Source of the DNA: Paracentrotus lividus
Taxonomy: Eukaryota; Echinodermata; Echinoidea; Camarodonta; Echinidae
Length of the DNA stretch: 64,000 nucleotides
Assembly (NCBI GenBank): GCA_940671915.1
Contig: CALNVZ010000174.1
Location: forward strand, 679,844 to 743,843
Direction: 5' to 3'
Of this stretch, positions 47,401 to 57,509 are shown piece after piece (position 1 is the first letter of the stretch; every line of letters starts with the position of its first letter). Made by a program: the position numbers and the translations under genes. A model generated the notes under the pieces. That model had not been told where the DNA came from and searched no databases. It was given only the letters and a program-made list of their open reading frames with translations.

Positions 47401-50400
47401 AGAAAGAAAGAATGTTCAATTATCATATCTCCTTCAACTCCATACTCATTTAATCTTCAAGCTGTCCATCCAAAATAACTCATTCCTTCCCCTCCTTCTC
47501 TATCCCTCCATATTTCATGTTAGGCCTACAGATGAAGTGAGCCCTCTATGTGCTCGCCATATAGCTGGGGGGCTTCCAATGTACTACGCATGCGCCATGT
47601 GCACGTATGTCTGCGCGTTTGTACATTTTCCTTTGTTACGCATACATACGCACACAAGGAGCATGCGTAGTACATTCAAAGCCCCCTAGCAATGGCTGCC
47701 ACCATGACAAAACATCACCCAAACCGAATTCATCTATAGCCAGATTCTCTAGATCTCCTTTATGAACCAAACATCAGAACTACTTGATTTATTATGCTCA
47801 TTGTGTACTCGTAAAAACACAGAAGGGCTTTTATCTCACCATTTTCCATTGCTGTTTCTAAGTCCAGTTCTTTGAGTAGGCATTCAAGTAGCTTCTCAGG
47901 GTATAGTTGAGAGAGCAGCTCTAGTTTACCAAGCCTTAATGCTGTCCCAATACAAATATTAAAAAACATAAAATATGGAATATGGATTTATATGATAAAT
48001 GAAAACTGTGTACATTATCTCACCAAAAGAAGCAAAAAACCTATTAAACTTAACTTTCTACATGTATACTGTCATAATATTGAAAATAAAATGTCATATA
48101 CATAGGTGCAGAGTTTAGGGGGTACAATGTATTTGAATAAGGAGCTCAAATATCAATATTCTGTAGGAATATGTTCATCGTCCAGTCAACACCATTTGGT
48201 TAACTAAAAGGAGACAAATGCTGTAACTTGATATCTCATCTGTAATTGGAAATAATTTATATACATGTAGCATTGGGACCTTTTCAATAATAGTTTCTAT
48301 TGAATCATAAACAATCTGGCAAGTGAAGCTATGCCATCTCTTCAGTTTCCAGTTTATACATGCATTATTAATAATAAAAATGGTTAGCATGATGTTGCCC
48401 TTTTCTACAAAGTGTTGATAGCTCACCAAGTGGAATAACTGAATTGACATTGAGAGCCTCTGTCACCTCACCAGTAAGAGTCAATTCTCCTGTAGCTCTA
48501 AGCTCCCCCTAGCATAAGAACAAGTAAACAAAAGCTGGTAAAGTGACAACTGTTATGAATGTCAAGTTTTATAAAAGAAATCTTATATGCAGACACTTAT
48601 ATATTTTAGGGCCCCAAGCACAAGCCTTATGCTATAGCTCCCTTATATCTAAAATATCTTGAGACAGAGAAATTGTGCTGGAATTCTTGGCAAATAATGC
48701 AACTTCAAGTCCCTCATGGTTCCAATTCTTTTAAAAATAATAATGTGAACATTTATTCTGTTCTCATATCCACTCTCGAGAATGCCTCAAGGCAACCTAA
48801 TAAGAGAAACACATGAATTATAACAAACAGAGGAGATTAAAATGGATACAATTTTTGATAATTCATTTGCATTTTTATGAATGTTGTGCAGTATATTTCA
48901 CACAGGTACAGTAAAAAAAAAATATATATATAATAATATTCTTAGATAAATGTAATCTCTTCTGCAAAACATAAAATAGGCAACTGAGAGTTATAATAAG
49001 AACAATTTATTTGGCAAATGTTATTTCAAATCTAGGCTATAAAGACTGCAATAGACTAACCTTTTCTACTTTGTCTCGTAATTCTTGTGTCTGCCAGAAG
49101 TCTCTTAGGAGAGGATCCATAGCTTCATTTAGGTCGGTGTCAGGAGTGGGATTATGCCTCTTATCAAATCTCTTCTGCAAATTGGCAACCTTTTCCATTA
49201 AATGTGGATGTTTGCACTTGTCCACACCCTGATAAGCAATCAAAATACAAACATTTTTATTGTATTCAACTCATACCATTCATTCCTGGTTTTATTCTGA
49301 CTTTGCTGCATTGCAGTAATAAGCCGAATTGTGATTTTTTTTTTTTTTTTTTTGGGGGGGGGGTTAAAGTTATATCTTATTTCACACACATCATATTATA
49401 TTGCACTGTCAATTATTACAATAAATATCCCCAATCAAATTTTTCAAACAGTTTAAAGTCTTCCCTATCTTGACACTCTGTCCAATCATTTAACACTGAA
49501 TAATTGAAAACTTGGGATATGATTTAACTTCAACGTCCCAATACGTTGAATATTAAAGCCATTTAAAATAAAATATGGAGAAGAGCATTCAATGCATGGT
49601 CACAGATCTTATTGTAATGTCCAAATAATTTCCCAAACCTACATGAGACCACATATTTAAACCTCCAAAGAAAATATTAAGAATGTCTTGAGACTTGTGC
49701 TGTGCTTGAAACTTTCAATTAATATACCTGAGACAAAGATACTAAAAGGGCTTCATTTTGAAAGATGTTTGGATCTTGTAGAATGTCAAGTTGAGGGTCG
49801 AAGGCTACAGCTCCCTCTTCAGTTAAATCTGAGTAAACCTTCTGCAATTCAACAGAAGCAGCCATCTTGTCAAGTCCAAAGTCCTGGAGATGTTGAACAG
49901 TGTTTGGCTCATCAGCTTTGGCAGTCACTGAAGCCTCTTGCATCTTGATATTAGAAAGCAAAACACATCAGGCAACATGTTGTAAAGAATGACATCACAC
50001 TTGTTTATATGCAAAAGAAAAAAATATCACTAACAATATTCTGAGCTGGTAAAGCAAAATATTTTACAAAGTCTCTATGAGCCTCAAAAGAGCTGAAGCT
50101 GGCCCAGACGTAATTGCCCCGATAAGGCACATAAACTTTCAATTTCAATTTCTTTCTATTGGGGGATTTCTATTTCTTTCTATCTACCTAACATGGGTAA
50201 GCTGGGCTATGTACAGCTTGGGAAATAATTGTTAGACCAAATCATATAGGAGCTCAATATAATTTGGTTTTATAATTATTAGATCAAATCATATAGGAGC
50301 TCAATATGATTTGGTTTTATAATTATTTCCCAAGCTGTACACTTCTTGGATCATAATAATGTAGCATCAGATCAGATATTGGAGATAACAAACCCATAGG

Positions 50401-51776
50401 AACAATATCCAGCTTAAAAGGGTTAATGATGCAAATTGAGTAGACACTCCAAATTTTAAACGCTCCACATTTTATTGTCCAAAACAAAGGTGAAACAGAA
50501 ATTCTTTTCGCCCAATTGATCGTTGGCCCAACAGCCACTGAGCAGTGCCAGATTGACATTGCTCTATCCCTTTCTTGCTGAACATCAAACAGTGTAGCAG
50601 CAACTCCCATTTTTACATCTTTTGGTGTGACATGGCCGGGGATCGAAACCATGACCTCCCGATTATGAGGCCGATGCTCTATACACTGAGCCAAAACATA
50701 TCAGACTAATATGATCAGTAAGGGTCATTTATGTTACTGAACATGCTGCCTTCATTTTGAGTCCAATCCTACCAGTTTCAGAAGCAGAAGCTGAGAATAT
50801 CTTACCTGTAATAACCAGATGCCATCTTTAGACCAGAAGCCAACCTGTGGCACAGTACCATGTATGGACCATATATTGATTGTATCAGCACTAGTGATGG
50901 CAGATAGGTTGATTTCTTGCAGGGGATCACCAGACACAGAACTGTATACTCTGAGAAGTAAAATGAAGTCAGAGGTATTCACTGGGAAAAGGCACTTGAG
51001 AATGATAGCTTATACTTTCTGCAAAAAAGAAGGGAAAAACTGATTTCCCGAAATGAATAATCTTTTCGCCATAATTTCTGTCCTTGTATGACATTATACT
51101 TTTTCAAAAGTGATCAGTCTAACAAGTCATTGAATTTAACGGTTTTGTCCATGAACTGGCAACAATCACAAGATGGTGTCCTATTCAGTGTTGTTTTTCA
51201 AATAGTAAAAAGAGTTGAATATATCAACAGCCATAGTCCAACTTTTGGCAAAATTGAGTTAAACATGAGAACTATTGTGGATAATTTACAGCCATGTATA
51301 TTCAACAAAAAGTGCCTGACATGAATGAAAAACTGACCAAATTCCTCATTAGACATAATTATACCAAAAAAATGTTTAGTTTTTCTTGATTCACTCAATA
51401 TCGGCTGATACACATGTAATACTCATGTATTTGAGGACCGCGAGCAGACTAAGCACAGTGCTTATGCCATAGCTGCCTAATCATATCGAAATTATATTTA
51501 GCTTAAATTTATGCTACCTTTCCTTAATAGATAATTGACATTTTGAATAAATTTCATATTTTTGAAGTATGCATTCATTAAAAAAAAGATATGGAAACGG
51601 ATAAAATGCAATTCAATTCAACCAAGTAATATGATTACTATATGATTATCATACTTGTGATTACCTAATCATGCCCTCTTTAGGGAAGACAGCCCCAAGC
51701 AGAAACCTATGAGCAAACCATGCTGATACGGAAGACACATCTACTTCAGAAAGGTGAAATGCTCCAACTTTCTCTT
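41459..51776 (-). CDS. HPS6-like gene, middle and C-terminal exons (helical half)
   Basis: 51,776-51,665 (EEKVGAFHLSEVDVSS) and 50,950-50,806 (INIWSIHGTVPQVGFW) finish the strand-rich part. From 49,943-49,728 the product is helical and leucine-rich, as in the C-terminal half of HPS6. Segments include MQEASVTAKADEP, PLLRDFWQTQELRDKVEK (49,228-49,061), LELLSQLYPEKLLECLLKEL (47,941-47,840), ALQLLLTHSLWQDAIRVVEG (44,258-44,108) and RLWECLPPS (43,360-43,299). The last exon ends LLKEQLIQMLAHESV and stop. One junction is doubtful: exon 47,270-47,182 ends in phase 0, but the nearest acceptor for the next exon (46,223) needs phase 1. An AG 17 nt inside (exon from 46,206) restores frame. A small missed exon is the alternative. 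Confidence 0.72.
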
Positions 51777-54700
51777 CTGTTGAACCACAATAAAAAGATC
51801 ATTTAATACTGATGTTAATTTAATTCAAATTACACTACAACAAAGAAATCAAACAAATCACAATGTCCTATTCAAAACTAGGACATTTTATTCTTCAATG
51901 TTAGCAAACCATAATTAACAAGATGATTCTTATGCCCCTTGTACATGATACCAACAGACAAAGTTGTAGAGAATTTAAAGGAATTAAGAAGGTTCTATCC
52001 TCTGTCCCATCACCAAGAGTAAGAAGCATATTGGGGGTGGGGGGGGGGGTAGTTCAGTATGATGCTTGTGAGGGGCAAAGAGAGTAGGCCTATTAAAGCG
52101 GAAATGTGTTTTCTTGATAGTTTCTTGAATACAAAGTAGTATAAAAGAAAATGATATAAACAAATGATTATGTATAATAAAATTATATTGAAAGTATAAT
52201 ACTGTACTCTCACCCAAACCATTACAATATCATACATACCTCCAGTCTGTGACACTGAATGCACTGAGCCATTATCAGAAATCAGAAATACACTGCCAAT
52301 TCTTGGTTCCATTGTCATGCCACCTAGATTACCATAAGGTTTTGATGCAACCTGCATGAATAGAATTGAATGCCATATGAATTTCAGTTTAAACAACATG
52401 GACTCCAACTTCCTGAATCAATATACAACATACTGGAGAATGCTAATTGCTAAATTTTGTGCGGCGATGAGGTTATCGAAATTACGCACATCTATCGTTT
52501 CAGTGCGCTGAATACATGGCTATTATGTGTGAAACCCATAGAAAAGCATGAACACATTTTTTCTTGATTATAGAAAAGTGGTCATATCTCAAGATCCTGA
52601 AAGCCTGATTTTCTTACTTTATATAAAAATATAAAACACTTTTAGAATGTGATTAATTTTCATACTTAAAAAAAATGTTTTCCACCTGTCCCATTTTATT
52701 TGACACAGACTGAACATGTAAACCCCCTTTAAGTAGAAGCCAATAAATCAGCCTACCTCACTCCAAATGTGTATGAGACTGTCTGCTTGTTTATTGAAGT
52801 CCACTGGAAAGGTAATGTCCCTCTTGACACACCCCTCTCTGAGAATGGAAGTGGCAAGCTCTGGTGACTTGTCTGAAGGCTTGTAATGGACACTGAAGTA
52901 CAGGCCAGCTGGGCATGGCCGACTGTAAGTTAGAATAGGGGGGTGGGGGTGAGAGCACAGAATGAATGCAGATCATTAGAAATGACACTTATTAACCAAG
53001 AATTTGATGAATATCAAAGTTAAAATGACTTCTTTTTTTTTTTTTATAGAATTCAAAAAGAATACAACAAAACAAACACATTGGGCTCTTTAAAAAAAAA
53101 GGTTTCCCATGATTCATTACATAGAATATGTAGGTCAATTTTTTTTGTCCCTCCTGCATTGGAGAGCAGTTTTGTGTATAACTTCTTTTACTAATGAATT
53201 GCAGCGTAAAAGCTGCACTGCTAAAGCCAGGGTAATTATGCTGCATAATTGTAGAGCGCTTAGAGACTTCTGATATAGTAAGTGTTAGGCGCTATATAAG
53301 CAAGTATAATTATTATCATTAATTTGAATGCTAAGAATAAATTAGTATAGACTTAACTCTCATAAGGCTAATTTGACTAAGTCTACAATTCTAATATAGC
53401 ATAATATCCATTGAAAATTAAAAGTTCATTCACATAAAAGACCAATTCCATTTTAATACACACATTAATGTGTTGTTGGGTTGGACAAGTCAAAATCTTA
53501 TCCAATGTAGCAACGACTAATAACATTTGCTATTGAAATGTCATTAAGTGTCAGGTAAATTTTCTTCCTAAGGTCAATATGAATTTGGATGCATTTATGC
53601 ACCTTGTCTGTTTACTCCATCATACCTTGGTAGAACTGAGATACATTCTCCATTGTAGTTTGATGCTAGCTGCAGCTCAGTGGTACATCCAGAGAGAAGC
53701 AATACTGGTGGCTTAATGCCCTTACAATCTAAAGGGAAAGAAAGAGTTGAATTAAATTCAGCCTATGAATGAATGATCAAAATGTATAAGGAAAAGCAGG
53801 AATTTGCTTCTGTATAAATCTACCATCAATCATTCTCAATTTACATTGCCTGGCATGGACAAAAAGTGCAATTCCAACAGTCGATCAGCTTATAATCATA
53901 AACTTGAAAATTAAACTAAAATGAACTAAACTGAAAGCTGCTCTAGTCTCTCATGAGACTTGTTCCACTTTCCCTAATTGGGACTTCCAAAGTCTCTGAA
54001 TGCACATAGTAGTGCACCAAATAACAAGCTCACACAAGTTTCACACTTGAAGAACATATGCGACTCATCATATTTAAATCAGACACAAGTCGCCAGAAAA
54101 AAAGTCACAGATTGCAACAAAAGTTCAATTTTAAATGCTTTCCACTAATCATTTCTATTTTTTTTTACAAAGCATACAAGAAACATTGAAAATTTTAAAA
54201 AAAAATAAAAAATTCCCCCCAAATAAGACAATTTTTTATCATTTTGCAGATTTCCTTGACACTGTGCTAAATTTCCTCGGCGACTTGTGTCTGATTTCGA
54301 TGTGATGCATCACATATGAACTCAGAGCTGTCAACTAGTCTTACATTCACATCCTGGCCGGTATGACAATTATAATAACCTCTAAGTTGTTTCTGAGCTT
54401 TATTCTATACTCACATGGTTCCAACTCAGCAGTCAACAGACACTGTTGTACATCACTCCCTACTGATGATGCCTCTTTCCTTTCCTCTACCCAGACCAGT
54501 CTCTTGCCTTGCACTGAACAGCAGATGGCGCTCTTTACGCAGGCATTGTTGGTGTAAGTACCAAGGGTGAACTGCCCTCTCTTGCGCCATGGCTGAGTAG
54601 TGCTATCCGTGGGTTGGACATGCTCGTAGCACTTTACCAGGCCATTCTTGTGGAACTGTGAAGTTTAAAATATTGATTTTACTTCATAATGATAATAGTT

Positions 54701-57509
54701 GTTGGGTTTATAAATTCGTTTTTCTTGAGGCAATCAATAATGTTACTACCCTAACATGATAGCTCATGTATTGAAGGAATTTGTTACATAATTTGTTTTC
54801 CTTTTCAATTTTCAAATGATACATTATACATGCAATATCAGAGATACATGTACCACTCAATGCCATACAATAAATTAATACATGCAAATTTGGGCGAAAA
54901 AGCTTTCAAATGGGCTGAAAAACGCAGAAATGTGAATTAACAAATTTCCTGATTTCAGGGAATTTCTTTAAAAGTGGTATTTCTGTAATATACATATGAT
55001 CAATACTCACCACTAGGATAACATCATGTGTATCCTGTGTAAAACATATCTTGATGACTGGTGAGATCTTAGCTAAGATAGTGAACTGCTTGACACGTAT
55101 GGAAGACTTCAGCTATTGGAAAAGAAAAAAAAATGTAAATTAAAGCAATCACATGTAGCATAAAGTTTGTTTAAAAACAAAATTATATTTTGCTCCATAA
55201 GGGTTGATATCAGGTTGATTAGCTCTCTGAAATGTGTCTCTTCCTTTCAAAGATTTGAACACCCTCATTCCACACTTTTAATACTATTTTTTACTTTATA
55301 TTTTATTTCATGAGCTATTATATGAGAATGAACGACTGATAACTCTATATTCCAAATGAACTACCCTCAGTAATTAGGTCATCATGGCCCTTTGTTACGT
55401 ATCCTTTTCAACTTGACATATGACTATATGCTGAAAGCAAAGTATTCTTCAGTTCAATTACAGGTTGAATTGGAACAAAGAGTGATGTGACCCCATTTAT
55501 TGTTTATTTGCTGTGTGATAAAGATGAATATATATATATATATGGCCATGCGTTTAAAGTTGGGCCCATGTTGTGTGACACACTCAAAATTTGTGCTAAT
55601 CGCGCGCATTTCACTGAAAGTGGCTTTAACTTTTTCAAAATCTATATTTACCCCATAAAAGTATACATTTTCTTCAAGCTGAATGTCTGAGGAGTTCAGA
55701 AATGCACTTAAAATCAATTTATTAATTATTCATTGACAATGATTGAGTAAATATAAACAAAATCACTTTTGAGGAGTAGTTGTGAAAACTAAACCTTTTT
55801 GTAGGACAATCTCAAGAAGCATGGCCAATTACTGTAATCAAGATAATTAAAATTCCTGGACTAATATAATATACTATCAAAATCAAGCTAAATTGCAGGG
55901 TGTATTCATTTCAATCCAAAAACACTCTTCTGTGAACTTGATTTAACTCATTACAGCACATTTGTCAAATTTGCTGCGCGGCTCCTCCTGCGCGGCTCCT
56001 CCTCCACCCCAGATATTTGTTTATTACCAGTTCATTAACAGAAAATGATGAATTTTTTTTCATGTTTTGATACAAGTATTTTGTTGTCCTACCTCAGAGC
56101 TTTGATTTAAGACCAAAACCAGCAATAAGGGCTGTATAGTTGTTGAGTAAATCTATAAACAACATCATATTTTAGGAGCAGATGTCACAACTCCACCTTT
56201 TTAAGGGCCCTACTCAAAACGCATGGCCATATATATATAATCAAGTCTCCATCATTCTTTTTTTTTAATTATTTTTGGCTCTTTTCATGGTGTACATTAC
56301 ATGAGGACATATAAACATACATTTTTCTGGATATTACTTTACCTGATATGCTCTTATTAGTGTCCCTCCCTCTAAAGAAATAAAGAGATGACCTGGACAC
56401 CCCCATACTGAATGGATCGTCTTTTTTAGCACGCCTTCTCTTGTGAATATCGCTTGCAAGTCCTGCCAACAGTTTCAAACAAAACAGAGAATGGTTAATT
56501 TATTGAATGAGACAAACAAAAACTGTATTCCAATCTGGTCGACAAGGTTCTTGAGATCGAGCTTATTACCTCATTATAACATCTCTTTAAATAGTATAAG
56601 TGGGACCTGAAGATTTACATGTAGGCCTACCTTTTTCAAATAAAATCCTATTTTTTTCTTGGGCACAGTTCTAGTAGGTTTAAAAACTTTTATTACAGTT
56701 TCTCTTTGAACGAATTGTGTATTCATGCAAGGTATGGCACGTTACTTATGAATTGCTACTTGTATTAACTACCAGGAAATTACAAAAATGGTGTTCAGTT
56801 GTACTTGACTCTTGAAATATAAATTCTGTAAGAAATGTATCATTGAATCAACAACTTCAATCAATTCTTGCAGTGCCGCTTTAAAGAAGCTTATAAATAT
56901 ATTGGGTTGTTTTGTGTATGCTAGAGGAGCAAGCTCACGGGCAGTGAAATTTCCTATATCACTTTATCAGAGGACTTTAATAGAATACAATTATTTGTGA
57001 CCCTGCTGCATAAAACTTCAGTAGAAATCTTGAATGTAATTGGCTCATGGACAATGCTTCCCTGGTAGTCTACCATTTGATGGTACTGTCAGGTTTTATG
57101 CAATGTAGGTCTGGATCATTACTGACAAAAAAAAATTACTTGCTTTTTTATGGTTGATGAATGTTCTACAGAGTAAGGCGTCTTCTCCAATCAAAAGGTA
57201 CATTACATGTATCAGTTTCCTGCGGCTTCCTGTTCCATCCCGGGAAACATTCGGCTTTTAGCTTTTAACATGTTTAAGCTGTATTAAGATTTCAGGTTTC
57301 TATTCAAAAGCCGATAAATCGGCGTTTGCAACAAAAGACGCAGGAAATTGACACCTTTTAAATGGAGAAGGCGCCTGAAAGGTGTTTTCGACTACTTAAT
57401 GATTGAAACATCTATTCAAATAATAAATTGTAATACCTCAATTCGACTCTTGTCCGAAGACTTGTTGCAGCCAGAGTGTTGGAGGACTTACAAATAATGC
57501 CTTGCTCAT
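41459..57509 (-). CDS. HPS6-like BLOC-2 subunit, ~20 exons, ~807 residues
   Basis: I joined exons by GT-AG sites and phase: 57,509-57,492; 56,462-56,343; 55,112-55,011; 54,655-54,415; 53,728-53,626; 52,922-52,757; 52,351-52,240; 51,776-51,665; 50,950-50,806; 49,943-49,728; 49,228-49,061; 48,508-48,427; 47,941-47,840; 47,270-47,182; 46,206 (or 46,223)-46,090; 45,530-45,477; 44,807-44,707; 44,258-44,108; 43,360-43,299; 41,621-41,459 (stop TAA 41,459-41,461). The sum is 2,424 nt, close to the ~775 residues of human HPS6. Similarity to remembered HPS6 is seen in LVWVEER (human LVWCEER), HIWSE plus DNGSVHSVSQTGG (human FGGTVSLLQSHGG), EEKVGAFHLSE (human TRAVGTLQEA) and GLSTALLKEQL near the C-terminus. 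With HPS3 and HPS5, HPS6 forms BLOC-2, which directs endosomal cargo to lysosome-related organelles such as pigment granules. It is cytosolic and membrane-associated. Identification is by pattern only. Confidence 0.75.
41781..42169 (+). mobile_element. Probable solo LTR (389 bp) in the last HPS6-like intron
   Basis: It begins TGTAACGTAATTC and ends CCCGTTACGCTACA, so it has TG...CA ends inside a TGTAACG/CGTTACxxTACA inverted pair. ATAT is duplicated on both sides (41,777-41,780 and 42,170-42,173). GAATAAAGTCTTTG near 41,908 supplies a polyadenylation signal on the + strand, antisense to the HPS6-like gene. No internal retroviral-type region is present, so it would be the product of recombination between two LTRs. 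The family is unknown. Confidence 0.65.
42423..42690. mobile_element. Foldback element with GTACTACGCATGC core, copy 1, partly duplicated
   Basis: GCCATTGCTGGGGGGTTACC then GTACTACGCATGCTCCATGT at the left are the inverse of ACATGGCGCATGCGTAGTAC and CCCCCCAGCAATGGCC at the right. The right portion plus its flank (about 77 bp: 42,531-42,606) is repeated in tandem at 42,608-42,683. A second copy lies in another intron of the same gene (47,560-47,740), sharing TTTGGGTGATGTTTTGTC beyond the core. The core resembles an NRF-1 site (GCGCATGCGC), which is an inference. Confidence 0.7.
44887..44962 (+). mobile_element. Retroposon 3' end with (ATT)n tail
   Basis: CATGCGCCTTGAGCACTCTA followed by a (TTA/ATT)n tail, the same family of 3' ends as at 40,640 but lacking the GCGCTATA half. 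It lies in an HPS6-like intron. Confidence 0.45.
45145..45232 (+). mobile_element. Retroposon 3' end with GCGCTATATAAAT and (GTAT)n tail
   Basis: AAAGCGCTTTGAGCATTTTT then AGAGCGCTATATAAATACCA then a tetranucleotide tail (GTAT)n at 45,198-45,229. AGCGC and GCGCT can pair. This is the clearest copy of the family. Confidence 0.6.
46224..47181. other. HPS6-like intron, nothing else recognised
   Basis: AT-rich apart from several GGGGCCATAATTACCCC-like words (near 46,320, 46,500, 46,756 and 47,115), which recur in both orientations. A small exon needed to fix the phase at the 47,182 junction could hide here, but I could not identify one. Confidence 0.4.
47560..47740. mobile_element. Foldback element with GTACTACGCATGC core, copy 2
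   Basis: GCTGGGGGGCTTCC then GTACTACGCATGCGCCATGT at the left, with GCATGCGTAGTAC and CCCCCTAGCAATGGC at the right and GACAAAACATCACCCAAACC beyond. It is the partner of 42,423-42,690 and lies in the HPS6-like intron upstream of exon 47,270-47,182. Confidence 0.7.
50211..50340. mobile_element. 130-bp palindromic micro-element with internal direct repeat
   Basis: GTACAGCTTGGGAAATAATT at the left and its exact inverse at the right. Between them a ~44-bp unit (AAATCATATAGGAGCTCAAT...) occurs twice in direct orientation (from about 50,235 and 50,284). Each unit contains its own AAATCATA/TATGATTT hairpin. It abuts the SINE at 50,341-50,694. Confidence 0.75.
50341..50694 (-). mobile_element. tRNA-Met-like SINE
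   Basis: On the minus strand a Pol III box A (TGGCTCAGTGTATAGAGC, 50,677-50,693) is followed by CTCATAATC, as in an elongator Met-tRNA anticodon arm (CAT). Box B (GGTTTCGATCC, near 50,640-50,650) and CCCGGCCATGTC follow. The tRNA-unrelated body continues to about 50,341. A 123-codon open frame starting in the tRNA part (50,323-50,694) is the usual fortuitous frame of such a SINE. It lies in the HPS6-like intron between exons at 50,806 and 49,943. Confidence 0.75.
52240..57509 (-). CDS. HPS6-like gene, N-terminal exons (beta-propeller-like half)
   Basis: The first exon is a candidate only: ATG at 57,507-57,509, six codons (MSKALF), donor TTT|GTAAGT, in-frame stop upstream. It joins in phase to 56,462-56,343, which starts DLQAIFTREGVLKK, resembling the human start DLSAFGGAARLREL. 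Next come 55,112-55,011 (ending VIKICFTQDTHDVILV), 54,655-54,415 (starting FHKNGLVKCYEHV and holding GKRLVWVEERKE), 53,728-53,626 (PVLLLSGCTTELQL), 52,922-52,757 (ending FNKQADSLIHIWSE) and 52,351-52,240 (SVFLISDNGSVHSVSQTGG). Short alternating hydrophobic strands suggest a beta-propeller. Every junction from 56,343 to 52,240 keeps phase without stops, which is strong evidence that the exons are real. The alternative acceptor at 56,452 is discussed under rejected items. Confidence 0.75.
52450..52712. mobile_element. MITE with CAGTCTGTGT end, truncated copy 2
   Basis: Inverted relative to 12,715-13,200 and about 40 kb away. It ends TTTGACACAGACTG and carries the shared GTGCGGCGATGAG and TTTTTTCTTGATTATAGAAA blocks. 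The opposite end is missing. It lies 44 bp from exon 52,922-52,757 in the HPS6-like gene. Confidence 0.7.
53245..53325 (+). mobile_element. Retroposon 3' end with GCGCTATATAAGC
   Basis: GTAGAGCGCTTAGAGACTTC then AGGCGCTATATAAGCAAGTA and a short ATTATTATC tail, the same family as 45,145-45,232. Intronic. Confidence 0.5.
55544..56228. mobile_element. TIR element with GGCCATGCGTTT ends, copy A (intronic)
   Basis: This 685-bp element bounded by GGCCATGCGTTTAAAGTTGG and an inverse GGGCCCTACTCAAAACGCAT GGCC. Inside, a ~14-bp TGCGCGGCTCCTCC unit is repeated twice (near 55,975-56,005). Flanks are (TA)n on both sides. It fills most of the HPS6-like intron between exons at 56,343 and 55,112. The partner copy is at 60,638-61,692. 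Confidence 0.75.
57004..57104. mobile_element. ~100-bp MITE with CTGCATAAAAC ends
   Basis: TGCTGCATAAAACTTCAGTA at the left and CAGGTTTTATGCAA at the right, with an ATTGGCT...CCTGGTAGTCTACC interior like the 41,128-41,286 element. It lies in the first HPS6-like intron. Confidence 0.55.

Noticed and set aside
50323..50694. A 123-codon minus-strand frame
   Set aside because: It begins inside the tRNA-like head of a SINE and has no independent support.
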